Shown one piece after another: positions 56,848 through 64,000 of a DNA stretch of 64,000 nucleotides. A program made the translations under genes and the position numbers. The notes under the pieces are model-generated. The model had not been told where the DNA came from. It saw only the letters and a program-made list of their open reading frames with translations, and ran no database searches. The stretch lies in contig NZ_JAIMCG010000003.1 of assembly GCF_019795295.1 (NCBI RefSeq), positions 248,001 to 312,000 of the forward strand, in the 5' to 3' direction. The DNA comes from Cupriavidus sp. AU9028 (GTDB lineage Bacteria > Pseudomonadota > Gammaproteobacteria > Burkholderiales > Burkholderiaceae). The number at the start of each line of letters is the position of its first letter. The first letter of the stretch is position 1.

Positions 56848-58095
56848 ATGTTCACTCTGCTTTTTCTCGTCGCCCTCGTGGTGATGGTGCTCACCAAGCT
56901 GTGGCTTGCCGCGCGGCAGGTGCGGCATGTCGGTCAGCACCGGGACACGGTGCCCGCCCGCTTCGCGGAAACGATTACCGTGGAGGCCCATCGCAAGGCC
57001 GCCGACTACACCATTGCCCGCACGCGGCTGTCGATGCTGGAAGTGCTGGCCGGGGCGGCGGTGCTGATCGGCTTCACGCTGCTGGGCGGCCTGCAGTGGC
57101 TCAACCAGTTCTGGATGTCGGTCTTCGGCCCCGGTTACGCCTATGGCGTGGCGCTGATCGCCAGCGTCGCCGCGATCGGCGGGCTGGCCGAACTGCCCTT
57201 CACGCTGTACGCCCAGTTCGGCATCGAGCAGCGCTTCGGCTTCAACCGGATGACCTGGAAGCTGTGGCTGGCCGATTCGATCAAGATGCTGGCGGTGGCG
57301 GCCGTGCTCGGCCTGCCCCTGCTGCTGGCGGTGCTGTGGCTGATGGACCGGGCCGGCCAGTGGTGGTGGCTGTGGACCTGGGTGGTCTGGATGGCCTTCA
57401 ATCTGGTGCTGCTGGTGATCTTCCCGACCTTCATCGCGCCGCTGTTCAACAAGTTCGAGCCGCTGTCGGACGAAGGACTGAAGCAGCGCATCGAGGCGCT
57501 GATGCGCCGCTGCGGCTTCGCCAGCAAGGGGCTGTTCGTGATGGACGGCTCGCGCCGCAGCGCCCATGGCAACGCCTATTTCACCGGCTTCGGTGCCGCC
57601 AAGCGGATCGTCTTCTTCGACACGCTGCTCTCGCGCCTGGACGGCGACGAGATCGAGGCGGTGCTGGCGCACGAACTGGGGCACTTCAAGCGCCGCCATA
57701 TCCTCAAGCGCATCGTGGTCACCTTCGCGCTGAGCCTGCTGTTTCTCGCCCTGCTGGGCTGGCTCTCCACGCAAGCCTGGTTCTATACCGGACTGGGCGT
57801 GCTGCCCAATCTGCTCTCGGACAGCCACGCGCTGGCGCTGGTGCTGTTCTTCCTGACCCTGCCGGTCTTCACCTTCCTGCTCGGGCCGCTGTCGAGCCTG
57901 TCGTCGCGCCGCCACGAGTTCGAGGCCGATGCGTTCGCCGCCGAGCATGCCAGCGCGTCGCACCTGGTGTCGGCGCTGGTCAAGCTGTACAAGGACAACG
58001 CCTCGACGCTGACGCCGGACCCGCTGTACAGCGCGTTCTACTATTCGCATCCCCCGGCCGCGCAGCGCATCGACCGCCTGCTGTCGCACGCATGA
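56848..58095 (+). CDS. M48-family membrane metalloprotease (Ste24/CAAX prenyl protease 1-like)
   Basis: A 415-residue zinc protease with about seven hydrophobic helices and the active-site HELGH (about 274-278) in [17 protein letters not shown]. The third ligand is in [15 protein letters not shown] (EFEAD, about 357). The soluble segment between helices contains [22 protein letters not shown], typical of Ste24. Bacterial members are thought to clear membrane proteins; there is no protein prenylation. AAGGA stands before the ATG. Its stop overlaps the rsgA start. Confidence 0.93.
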   Translation: MFTLLFLVALVVMVLTKLWLAARQVRHVGQHRDTVPARFAETITVEAHRKAADYTIARTRLSMLEVLAGAAVLIGFTLLGGLQWLNQFWMSVFGPGYAYGVALIASVAAIGGLAELPFTLYAQFGIEQRFGFNRMTWKLWLADSIKMLAVAAVLGLPLLLAVLWLMDRAGQWWWLWTWVVWMAFNLVLLVIFPTFIAPLFNKFEPLSDEGLKQRIEALMRRCGFASKGLFVMDGSRRSAHGNAYFTGFGAAKRIVFFDTLLSRLDGDEIEAVLAHELGHFKRRHILKRIVVTFALSLLFLALLGWLSTQAWFYTGLGVLPNLLSDSHALALVLFFLTLPVFTFLLGPLSSLSSRRHEFEADAFAAEHASASHLVSALVKLYKDNASTLTPDPLYSAFYYSHPPAAQRIDRLLSHA

Positions 58096-59063
58096 GCGCC
58101 GCTTCCCGCAAGCGAGGCGGCGCCTCCGGCAATGGCGGCGACCAGAAGCCGGCGCGGCTTGCCGCCCTGATCGTCGCGGCGCATGGCCGCCACTATGTGA
58201 TCGAGCTGCAGGACGAGGCACGCACGCGCCTGCACGGCTTTCCGCGCGGCAAGAAAAGCGACTGCGCGGTGGGCGACCACGTCATGGTGGAAATGACGGC
58301 GGCCGATCAGTGCGTGATCGTCGAGGTCCGGGAACGCCGCAACCTGCTGCACCGCTCGGACCAGTTCAAGTCCAAGCTGCTCGCCGCCAATATCGACCAG
58401 GTCGCCATCGTGCTGGCGACCGAGCCCGGCTTCTCCGAGGATCTGCTGGGACGGGCGCTGGTCGCCGCCGAGGCGCTGGGCATCCGCCCGCTGGTGCTGC
58501 TCAACAAGGTCGATCTGACCGCGCGCCTGGCCGAAGCGCAGGGCCGGCTGGACCTCTATCGCGAGCTTGGCTACGACACGCTCGCGCTATCGGTGCACGG
58601 CGATCCCGACGGCGCGCGCGCCCTGCTGCAGCCGCAGCTGGCCGGCAAGGCGACCATCCTGATCGGGCAGTCCGGCATGGGCAAGTCGTCGCTGCTGAAC
58701 CTGCTGATTCCGGGCGTCGAGGCCCAGACCCGCGAAATCTCCGCCAAGCTCGATTCGGGCAAGCACACCACCACCTTCACCCGCCTCTATCACCTGCCGG
58801 CGGAATGGGGCCAGGGCGGCGCGCTGATCGACTCGCCGGGCTTCCAGGAGTTTGGCCTGCACCATCTGTCCGAAGGGATGCTGGAGCGCGCCTTCCCGGA
58901 ATTCCGGCCGCGGCTGACCGCGTGCCGCTTCTACAACTGCCATCATCTGAACGAGCCGGGCTGCGGCGTGCTGGAGGCCGTGCAGACCGGCCAGATCTCG
59001 CCGCGCCGGCATCAGCTGTACGCGCAGCTGGTGCACGAGGCGAGCCAGCAGAAGCCCTGGTAG
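58092..59063 (+). CDS. rsgA: Small ribosomal subunit biogenesis GTPase RsgA
   Basis: A circularly permuted GTPase that checks 30S maturation. The 323 residues comprise an OB-fold (about 20-95), a GTPase with permuted order (G4 LLNKVDL, G1 [13 protein letters not shown]2 TTTFTR, G3 DSPGF), and a C-terminal zinc domain [14 protein letters not shown] (Cys/His ligands). A basic Gly-rich tail starts the protein. Overlap with the upstream protease gene indicates coupling. Confidence 0.96.
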   Translation: MSAASRKRGGASGNGGDQKPARLAALIVAAHGRHYVIELQDEARTRLHGFPRGKKSDCAVGDHVMVEMTAADQCVIVEVRERRNLLHRSDQFKSKLLAANIDQVAIVLATEPGFSEDLLGRALVAAEALGIRPLVLLNKVDLTARLAEAQGRLDLYRELGYDTLALSVHGDPDGARALLQPQLAGKATILIGQSGMGKSSLLNLLIPGVEAQTREISAKLDSGKHTTTFTRLYHLPAEWGQGGALIDSPGFQEFGLHHLSEGMLERAFPEFRPRLTACRFYNCHHLNEPGCGVLEAVQTGQISPRRHQLYAQLVHEASQQKPW

Positions 59064-59072
59064 CCGCGCGGC

Positions 59073-59807
59073 CTACCCCATCCGCAACCCCGACACCAGC
59101 ATCGCCACGCCGGACAACGTCAGCAGCGTCAGCACGATCCGCCGGAAGGCCGCTTCATCCAGATGCCGGTACAGCCGGCTGCCCAGCAGCACCGGCACCA
59201 GCACCGCGGCGGCGACGATCGCGAACATCGGCACGGTGTCGGCGGAGACGGCACCGGTGCCGAGGTACACCAGCATCGTCGCCGCCAGGATGGTGAGGTT
59301 GAAGTTCTGGATCACCGAGCGCTGGCGGTCCTTGGGCAGGCCGCGCAGGGTGCACCACAGCGTCGGCACCGCGCCGCTGAATCCGCCGATCCCGCTCATC
59401 GCCCCGCCGATGACACCGGCCGCGCCATCGGCCGCCCTGCCGCCCCAGCGCACGGCCGGCAGCCGCGGGGCGAACAGCATCGCCGGGCACCACAGCAGCA
59501 GAAAGGCGCCGAAGACCAGCTTGAACAGCCGCATGTCCAGATACGGCAGGATCGCCACACCCAGCGGAATGCCGAGCAGCCCGCCGGCGAGGAAGGGGAG
59601 CAGCGCGCGTGCATCGAAGCCGCGCCGTACCCGGACGGCGGCGATGATCTGGCCGACCAGGCTGCCAAACAAGGTCAGGCTGGCCGCCAGCCGGGGCTCG
59701 AGCGTCCACGCCCACAGCGACATCGCGGTCAGCCCGAAGGCGAACCCGGACAAGCCCTGCACGAAGCCGCCCGCGGCTGCGCCGAGCGCGACGATCAAGT
59801 ACTCCAT
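59073..59807 (-). CDS. TauE/SafE-family membrane permease
   Basis: A 244-residue protein with about eight hydrophobic helices. TauE features are GGFVQGLSGFAFGLTAMSLWAW in the first helices and VIGGAMSGIGGFSGAVPTLWCTLRGLP in the second half, with an interrupted repeat. Members move sulfonates, sulfoacetate or other anions outward. It is convergent with rsgA (9-nt gap). The substrate is not apparent. Confidence 0.92.
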   Translation of the reverse strand: MEYLIVALGAAAGGFVQGLSGFAFGLTAMSLWAWTLEPRLAASLTLFGSLVGQIIAAVRVRRGFDARALLPFLAGGLLGIPLGVAILPYLDMRLFKLVFGAFLLLWCPAMLFAPRLPAVRWGGRAADGAAGVIGGAMSGIGGFSGAVPTLWCTLRGLPKDRQRSVIQNFNLTILAATMLVYLGTGAVSADTVPMFAIVAAAVLVPVLLGSRLYRHLDEAAFRRIVLTLLTLSGVAMLVSGLRMG

Positions 59808-59870
59808 GGTTCCCCCATTGCGACGGCACGCCGCGTGCTATGGTGACGCCATGGGACACCGCACGCGCCG

Positions 59871-60179
59871 ATGAAACTGCTGCTATCCACCCAATCGCTG
59901 GTCCACGCGGCGCATTGTCACAACCTGCTGCTGGCGGCAGGCATCCGTGCCCAGTTGCGCAACACGTGGCTGTCCGGCGCGATCGGAGACATTCCGTTCC
60001 AGGAGAGCGCGCCGCAGGTATGGCTGGTCGATGACGATTGCGAGGAGAAGGCCTGGGCGGTGCTCGCCGCCGCCGCCAATCCGCCGGCGGGCCCGTCCTG
60101 GTGTTGCGAGGGCTGCGGCGAATGGCATGAGGCGCAGTTCGCCGCATGCTGGCGCTGCGGCCAGGGGCGCCACCGCTAG
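59871..60179 (+). CDS. DUF2007-type small protein with C-terminal zinc-ribbon-like cysteines
   Basis: A 102-residue protein. Residues 1-70 (KLLLSTQSLVHAAHCHNLLLAAGIRAQLRN, QVWLVDDDCEEKAWAVL) match the DUF2007 fold, a ferredoxin-like domain related to GlnB-type folds. Residues 76-100 carry CCEGCGEWHEAQFAACWRCG with two CxxC-like pairs, a probable zinc ribbon. Divergent from the TauE gene. Function unknown. Confidence 0.85.
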   Translation: MKLLLSTQSLVHAAHCHNLLLAAGIRAQLRNTWLSGAIGDIPFQESAPQVWLVDDDCEEKAWAVLAAAANPPAGPSWCCEGCGEWHEAQFAACWRCGQGRHR

Positions 60180-60201
60180 CGCCGGCAGCCGACCGGTCGC
60201 G

Positions 60202-61194
60202 TTAGCCGACCCAGTGCGCCAGCGACAGCATCGCCAGCAGCAGCATCCACAGCACCACCGCCCGCCAGACCAGCCCCACCGCCGATTGCAGCGCACGCAC
60301 GCCGGGGTCGGCGCCGAACTCGGGCGCAAGCGGTTCGGGGCCGCCCTCGGACTCCAGGCCCGGCGCATAGTCGAACGTTGCGCCCGACAGCGGGCTGGCG
60401 AGCACCACCGCCGTGTCGTCTTCCGGCAGCGGCACGCCCAGGCGCACGCCCAGCGCGCCTCCGCCGCTGGCCAGCAACACGCCGTTGGTCTCGTCGCGCC
60501 ACTTGCGCGCGTGATTGCGCCAGGCGTACACAGCGTCCTCGAAGTTGCCAACGATGGCAAAGCCGATCGAGGTCAGCCGCGCCGGAATCCAGTCCATCAG
60601 ATGGAAGGCACGCGCGGCGAAACGGCCGAACGACGGGCTGCGCTCGGCCGACGGCTGGCTCCACTGCCGTGCCAGATACTCGGTGACCCGGTACAGCACC
60701 ACGCCCGCCGGGCCGATCGGCACCAGGAACCAGAAAAAGACGCCGAACACGTGGCGATGCACGGCGACGATGGCCGCCTCCAGCGTATGCCGCACGATCT
60801 CGCTGACCGGCATCTCGACCGTGTCCAGGCCGGTCCATTCGTGCAGCACCGCGCGCGCCGCCGCCGGATCGTCGCGGTTGAGCGCTTCGTGGATGTCGGT
60901 GAAGTAGTGGCTGAACTGGCGAAACCCGAGCGTCAGGTAGAGCAGCAGGACGTTCCAGGCCAGCGTCAGCGCGACGCTGATGGAAGCAAGCAGATAGTGG
61001 ATGCACAGCGCCGCGATGGTCAGCGGCAGCGCGACGGTGGCCCATGCCAGCGCGGCGTCGCGTGGCTTGCCGGTGTCGAACGCGCGCTCGGCGCGGTCCG
61101 CCAGCGCGCGGACGATTTCGTGAATGGGATTGTTGCGGCCCAGCGCACGGAACTGTTCGGCAATCAGCGCCAGTAGGACGGAAACGAAGGTCAT
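60202..61194 (-). CDS. CobD/CbiB-family membrane protein
   Basis: A 330-residue inner-membrane protein with helices near residues 45-70, 72-95, 150-175 and at the C-terminus (AVVLWMLLLAMLSLAHWVG). It resembles adenosylcobinamide-phosphate synthase (CbiB) through FRQFSHYFTDIHEALNRDD, DPAAARAVLHEW, ETLEAAIVAVHRHVFGVFFWFLVPIGPAGVVLYRVTEYL and the DWIPARLTSIGFAIVGNF motif. No other cobalamin gene is present, so its role may be different. The start is set at 61194 (MTFVSVLLALIAEQF). Confidence 0.82.
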   Translation of the reverse strand: MTFVSVLLALIAEQFRALGRNNPIHEIVRALADRAERAFDTGKPRDAALAWATVALPLTIAALCIHYLLASISVALTLAWNVLLLYLTLGFRQFSHYFTDIHEALNRDDPAAARAVLHEWTGLDTVEMPVSEIVRHTLEAAIVAVHRHVFGVFFWFLVPIGPAGVVLYRVTEYLARQWSQPSAERSPSFGRFAARAFHLMDWIPARLTSIGFAIVGNFEDAVYAWRNHARKWRDETNGVLLASGGGALGVRLGVPLPEDDTAVVLASPLSGATFDYAPGLESEGGPEPLAPEFGADPGVRALQSAVGLVWRAVVLWMLLLAMLSLAHWVG

Positions 61195-61389
61195 CTCGGG
61201 TTGGAATGGGCGATGGCCATGGCGCCGCAACGCTGCTGCCGCGGCCCGTGGCCGGGGCGCTGTCGATTCGCGGCAAGCGTGCGTGTTTCGCTCTTCTGTC
61301 CGCGGTTTTGTCGATATGCGGAAGATAGCACAGCGCCATGGTGGGGGACGGGCCGCAGGACGCGGGGGCCGCCGGTCGGGCGCCCGCTG

Positions 61390-61470
61390 GCCCTCTCCCA
61401 CCTGCAGCAACGACACCCCGCCGGTTTTCTCCCCTCTCCCACTTGTGGGAGAGGGGCCGGGGGAGAGGGC
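61390..61470. repeat. REP-like element pair, CTCTCCC family
   Basis: GCCCTCTCCC at the left and CCCCTCTCCCACTTGTGGGAGAGGGG-type palindrome (core about 61432-61455) followed by CCGGGGGAGAGGGC. Same family as at 14791, 19111 and 22967. Confidence 0.8.
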
Positions 61471-61510
61471 ATCTGGGCGCTCGCCCTTGCCCTTGCCCTC
61501 GCCCACACCA

Positions 61511-62209
61511 TCAGGGCAGATCGAACACCAGCACTTCCGCCCCCTGCCCGCCGCTGACCGACACCGTGCCTGCATCGACGATCTTTGCCGCATCGCCCGC
61601 CTGCAGCGTGTGGCCGTTGACCGTTACCGAGCCACGTGCCACATGCACATAGCTGCGGCGTCCCGGCGCCAGTTGCAGTTGCGCCGACTCGTCGCCGTCG
61701 AACAGGCCGGCATACAGCCGCACGTCCTGATGGATCACCACCGAGCCTTCAGCGCCGTCAGGGCTGCCCACCAGGCGCAGGCGGCCGCGCTTGTCGGCTG
61801 CCTCGAAGCGCTTTTCCTCGTAGCCGGGCTCGATGCCGGTGCGATCCGGCAGAATCCAGATCTGCAGGAAATGCGTGGTCTGATCCTGCGAATGGTTGTA
61901 CTCGGAATGCCGCACGCCGGTACCGGCGCTCATCCGCTGCACATCTCCCGGACGGATCACGCTGCCATTGCCCAGGCTGTCCTTGTGCGCGAGCTCCCCG
62001 TCGAGCACGTAGCTGATGATCTCCATGTCGCGGTGGCCGTGCGTGCCGAACCCCTTGCCGGCGGCGACGCGGTCCTCGTTGATTACCCGCAGCGGGCCGA
62101 ACTGGATATGGTCGGCATCGAAGTAGTCGGCGAAGGCGAAGCTGTGATACGACTGCAGCCAACCGTGGTCTGCAAAGCCGCGCTGGTTGCCATGACGAAT
62201 TTCAATCAT
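61511..62209 (-). CDS. Pirin-family protein (quercetinase-type)
   Basis: A 232-residue bicupin protein with AGAGGGA before the ATG. The N-terminal cupin has the metal-binding pattern GTHGHRDMEIISYVLDGELAHKDSLG (three histidines and a glutamate) and RMSAGTGVRHSEYN. The C-terminal cupin is degenerate. Members act as quercetinases or as redox-sensitive regulators. It is divergent from a LysR gene, so it is probably the target of that regulator. Confidence 0.93.
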   Translation of the reverse strand: MIEIRHGNQRGFADHGWLQSYHSFAFADYFDADHIQFGPLRVINEDRVAAGKGFGTHGHRDMEIISYVLDGELAHKDSLGNGSVIRPGDVQRMSAGTGVRHSEYNHSQDQTTHFLQIWILPDRTGIEPGYEEKRFEAADKRGRLRLVGSPDGAEGSVVIHQDVRLYAGLFDGDESAQLQLAPGRRSYVHVARGSVTVNGHTLQAGDAAKIVDAGTVSVSGGQGAEVLVFDLP

Positions 62210-62394
62210 TTTGACGTCCCTCTCGAAGTGGTTGGGCCGACGAAAAGGCGGTGCCTGGTGGCCGCTGCGTGAGGAGGACTGTCTTTCCCTGCCTGTCCGC
62301 TGCGCCGTTCCGTCATGCGATGCTAGGCAGTTTAGGCCGCCTCCGTTATATTGCGCGAAGCGATCCTGCAAGAAGTCATTCAGAAAAACTGAAC
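62210..62394. promoter_or_regulatory. Divergent promoter region, pirin / LysR
   Basis: A 185-bp gap with TATATT (62347-62352) as a -10-like box for the LysR gene. No clear T-N11-A palindrome could be singled out by eye. Confidence 0.35.
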
Positions 62395-63318
62395 ATGCCT
62401 CTTTCTCTTGAATCCCTGGAAGTGCTCGACGCAATCGAGCGCAAGGGCAGCTTTGCCGCGGCGGCGCACGAGATGGGAAAGGTGCCCTCCGCCCTTACCT
62501 ATGTGGTGCGGCGGCTGGAGGAAGACCTGGACGTGCTGCTGTTCGACCGGCGGCGCCATCGGGCGGAACTGACCCCTGCGGGGCGCGCTCTGCTGGACGA
62601 GGGACGCCATCTGCTGCACGCCGCCAACGACCTGGAGCGGCGCGTCAAGCGGCTGGCCACTGGCTGGGAGGCGAGCCTGTCCATCGTGGTGGATGACGCC
62701 ATCAACTTTCGCGCGCTGCTGCCGCTGGTGCAGGACTTCTATGAGGAAAACAGTGCGACCCGGCTGCGGTTCTGCAAGGAAGTGCTGGGCGGCTCCTGGG
62801 ATGCACTGGTGGGCAACCGGGCCGATCTAGTCATCGGGGCGGCCTTCGATCTGCCCAGCACCCAGGGTTACCAGTTGCGCGCGCTGGGCACCATTCCATT
62901 CGTCTTCGCCATCGCGGTCCACCACCCGCTGGCCAGCGAGCCCGGTCCGCTGACCGCGGCCCAGATTGCCGGCCACCGGATCGTCGCGGTCGGCGACACC
63001 TCGCGCAACCTGCCCGCGCGAAATCATGGGATCCTCGCCGGCCAGGACATGCTGGTGGTGCCCACGATGCGAGACAAGCTCGACGCGCAGCTGCGCGGGC
63101 TGGGCTGCGGCTGGCTGCCGGTCGCGATGGCGCAGCCGTATATCGACCGCGGCGTGCTGCTGGTGCGCGAAACGGTGGAGATCCGCCCGCCCAGCACCTT
63201 CAATATCGCCTGGCGCACCAGCCATCGGGGCAAGGCGCTGCAGTGGTGGACCGCCAAGCTGGCCGACGAGCGCCTGGCGCAGGCCCTGCTGACCTTCCAC
63301 CCCGGGGCGGCAGCCTGA
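62395..63318 (+). CDS. LysR-family transcriptional regulator
   Basis: A 307-residue LTTR. The N-terminal winged helix is [60 protein letters not shown] in pattern (about 4-62), followed by the linker helix and a substrate domain from about 88 ([22 protein letters not shown]). [12 protein letters not shown] marks the recognition helix. The effector is unknown. It lies divergent from the pirin gene and 4 nt upstream of gluQ, so it may also drive gluQ. Confidence 0.93.
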   Translation: MPLSLESLEVLDAIERKGSFAAAAHEMGKVPSALTYVVRRLEEDLDVLLFDRRRHRAELTPAGRALLDEGRHLLHAANDLERRVKRLATGWEASLSIVVDDAINFRALLPLVQDFYEENSATRLRFCKEVLGGSWDALVGNRADLVIGAAFDLPSTQGYQLRALGTIPFVFAIAVHHPLASEPGPLTAAQIAGHRIVAVGDTSRNLPARNHGILAGQDMLVVPTMRDKLDAQLRGLGCGWLPVAMAQPYIDRGVLLVRETVEIRPPSTFNIAWRTSHRGKALQWWTAKLADERLAQALLTFHPGAAA

Positions 63319-63322
63319 GCCG

Positions 63323-64000
63323 ATGGCCGATTCCGCTGTAACGGGCGCGACTGCGAACGCCCGCCGCTATCGCGGCCGCTTCGCGCCGTCGCCGACCGGT
63401 CCCCTTCACCTCGGCTCGCTGGTGACAGCGCTGGCGAGCTGGCTGGATGCGCGCGCCCACCGTGGCGACTGGCTGGTGCGCATCGAGGACATCGACATGC
63501 CGCGCTGCGTGCCGGGCGCGGACCGGCACATCCTCGATACGCTGGCGCGGCTGGGGATGCATCCGGACGAGCCGCCCGTCTGGCAGAGCCAGCGCCAGTC
63601 GCGCTATGCGCAGGCGCTGCAGCGGCTGGAAGGCGCGGGCATGGTCTATCCCTGCGGCTGCACGCGCAAGGAGATTGCCGATTCACTGCGCCACGCGCGG
63701 GAACGGCATCAGACCCTGGCCTACCCCGGTACCTGCCGCAACGGCCTGCACGGCAAATTGCCGCGCGCCTGGCGCGTGCGCGTGCCGGACGGCCCCGCGG
63801 CGCTGCTGTGTTTCGACGACCGCTGGCAGGGACGCCAGTGTCAGGACCTGGAAACCGAACTGGGAGATTTCGTGCTGCGCCGCGCGGATGGCCTGTGGGC
63901 CTATCAGCTGGCGGTGGTGGTGGATGACGGCCTGCAGGGCATCACGGATATCGTGCGTGGCGCCGACCTGCTCGACTCGACGCCCCGGCAGATCCATCTG
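63323..64000 (+). CDS. gluQ: Glutamyl-Q tRNA(Asp) synthetase, partial (3' end beyond window)
   Basis: Transfers glutamate to queuosine in tRNA(Asp) anticodons. The visible 226 residues begin with [20 protein letters not shown] (HLGS signature), followed by [16 protein letters not shown], a zinc-binding YPCGCTRKE with Tyr and Cys ligands, [10 protein letters not shown]-like [10 protein letters not shown] and [30 protein letters not shown]. It lacks the anticodon-binding domain of GltX up to the point seen. The ATG follows the LysR stop by 4 nt. Confidence 0.93.
   Translation, partial: MADSAVTGATANARRYRGRFAPSPTGPLHLGSLVTALASWLDARAHRGDWLVRIEDIDMPRCVPGADRHILDTLARLGMHPDEPPVWQSQRQSRYAQALQRLEGAGMVYPCGCTRKEIADSLRHARERHQTLAYPGTCRNGLHGKLPRAWRVRVPDGPAALLCFDDRWQGRQCQDLETELGDFVLRRADGLWAYQLAVVVDDGLQGITDIVRGADLLDSTPRQIHL

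Overview
The window is high-GC chromosomal DNA of a betaproteobacterium. It most resembles the Cupriavidus/Ralstonia branch of the Burkholderiaceae: gene content and order fit that group (sdhCDAB-sdhE-gltA on one strand, a HutC-type regulator divergent from mdh, an acnA-type aconitase, parE-parC, the orn/Ste24/rsgA block, and pmbA divergent from yjgA). The assignment is inferred from gene order and protein sequence, not from a database search. No rRNA, phage, integrase or insertion sequence was seen.

Layout. 1-2059 (minus) is the open-ended 5' part of a large unrecognised protein. 2175-15089 is a TCA-cycle region: gltA, sdhE, sdhB, sdhA, sdhD, sdhC (minus strand), a HutC/GntR regulator, then on the plus strand mdh, a CitE-like lyase, a secreted MliC-like protein, acnA and a membrane micropeptide. 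A nested palindrome between the regulator and mdh is the likely operator. 15301-22829 holds a DUF2863-type protein, trmB, a Tat-exported solute-binding protein, a spermidine-synthase-like protein, a uracil/hypoxanthine-DNA glycosylase and htpG. 23118-29115 is an amino-acid cluster: a MocR regulator divergent from AlaX, LysE, EamA, RidA and an aminotransferase. A GST, the L-lactate permease lldP and an unknown protein follow.

33236-42934 has parC and parE (minus), an MFS carrier, a micropeptide, an Uup-like ABC-F ATPase with a possible attenuator leader, and a BenE-like transporter. 43093-46671 is the most mobile-looking part: a higBA toxin-antitoxin pair, tRNA-Arg(CCT), an unassigned roughly 255-nt transcription unit with its own promoter and terminator, and a DEAD-box helicase with a long leader. 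46784-49326 encodes EgtB and EgtD (ergothioneine). 49613-50576 is a yybP-ykoY Mn2+ riboswitch ahead of a TerC protein. The rest is housekeeping: thyA-folA, pmbA, yjgA, mog, an AEC permease, orn, a Ste24 protease, rsgA, a TauE-like permease, DUF2007, a CobD/CbiB-like protein, pirin divergent from a LysR regulator, and the 5' part of gluQ.

Intergenic DNA carries two families of REP-like palindromes (CTCTCCC/GGGAGAG and GTCGTCCCCG types), a 13-bp minisatellite and a 12-13-bp minisatellite. The most novel-looking items are the unknown left-edge protein, the orphan transcription unit at 44025-44314, the ABC-F attenuator, the MocR/AlaX/RidA cluster and two leaderless promoter-start modules.
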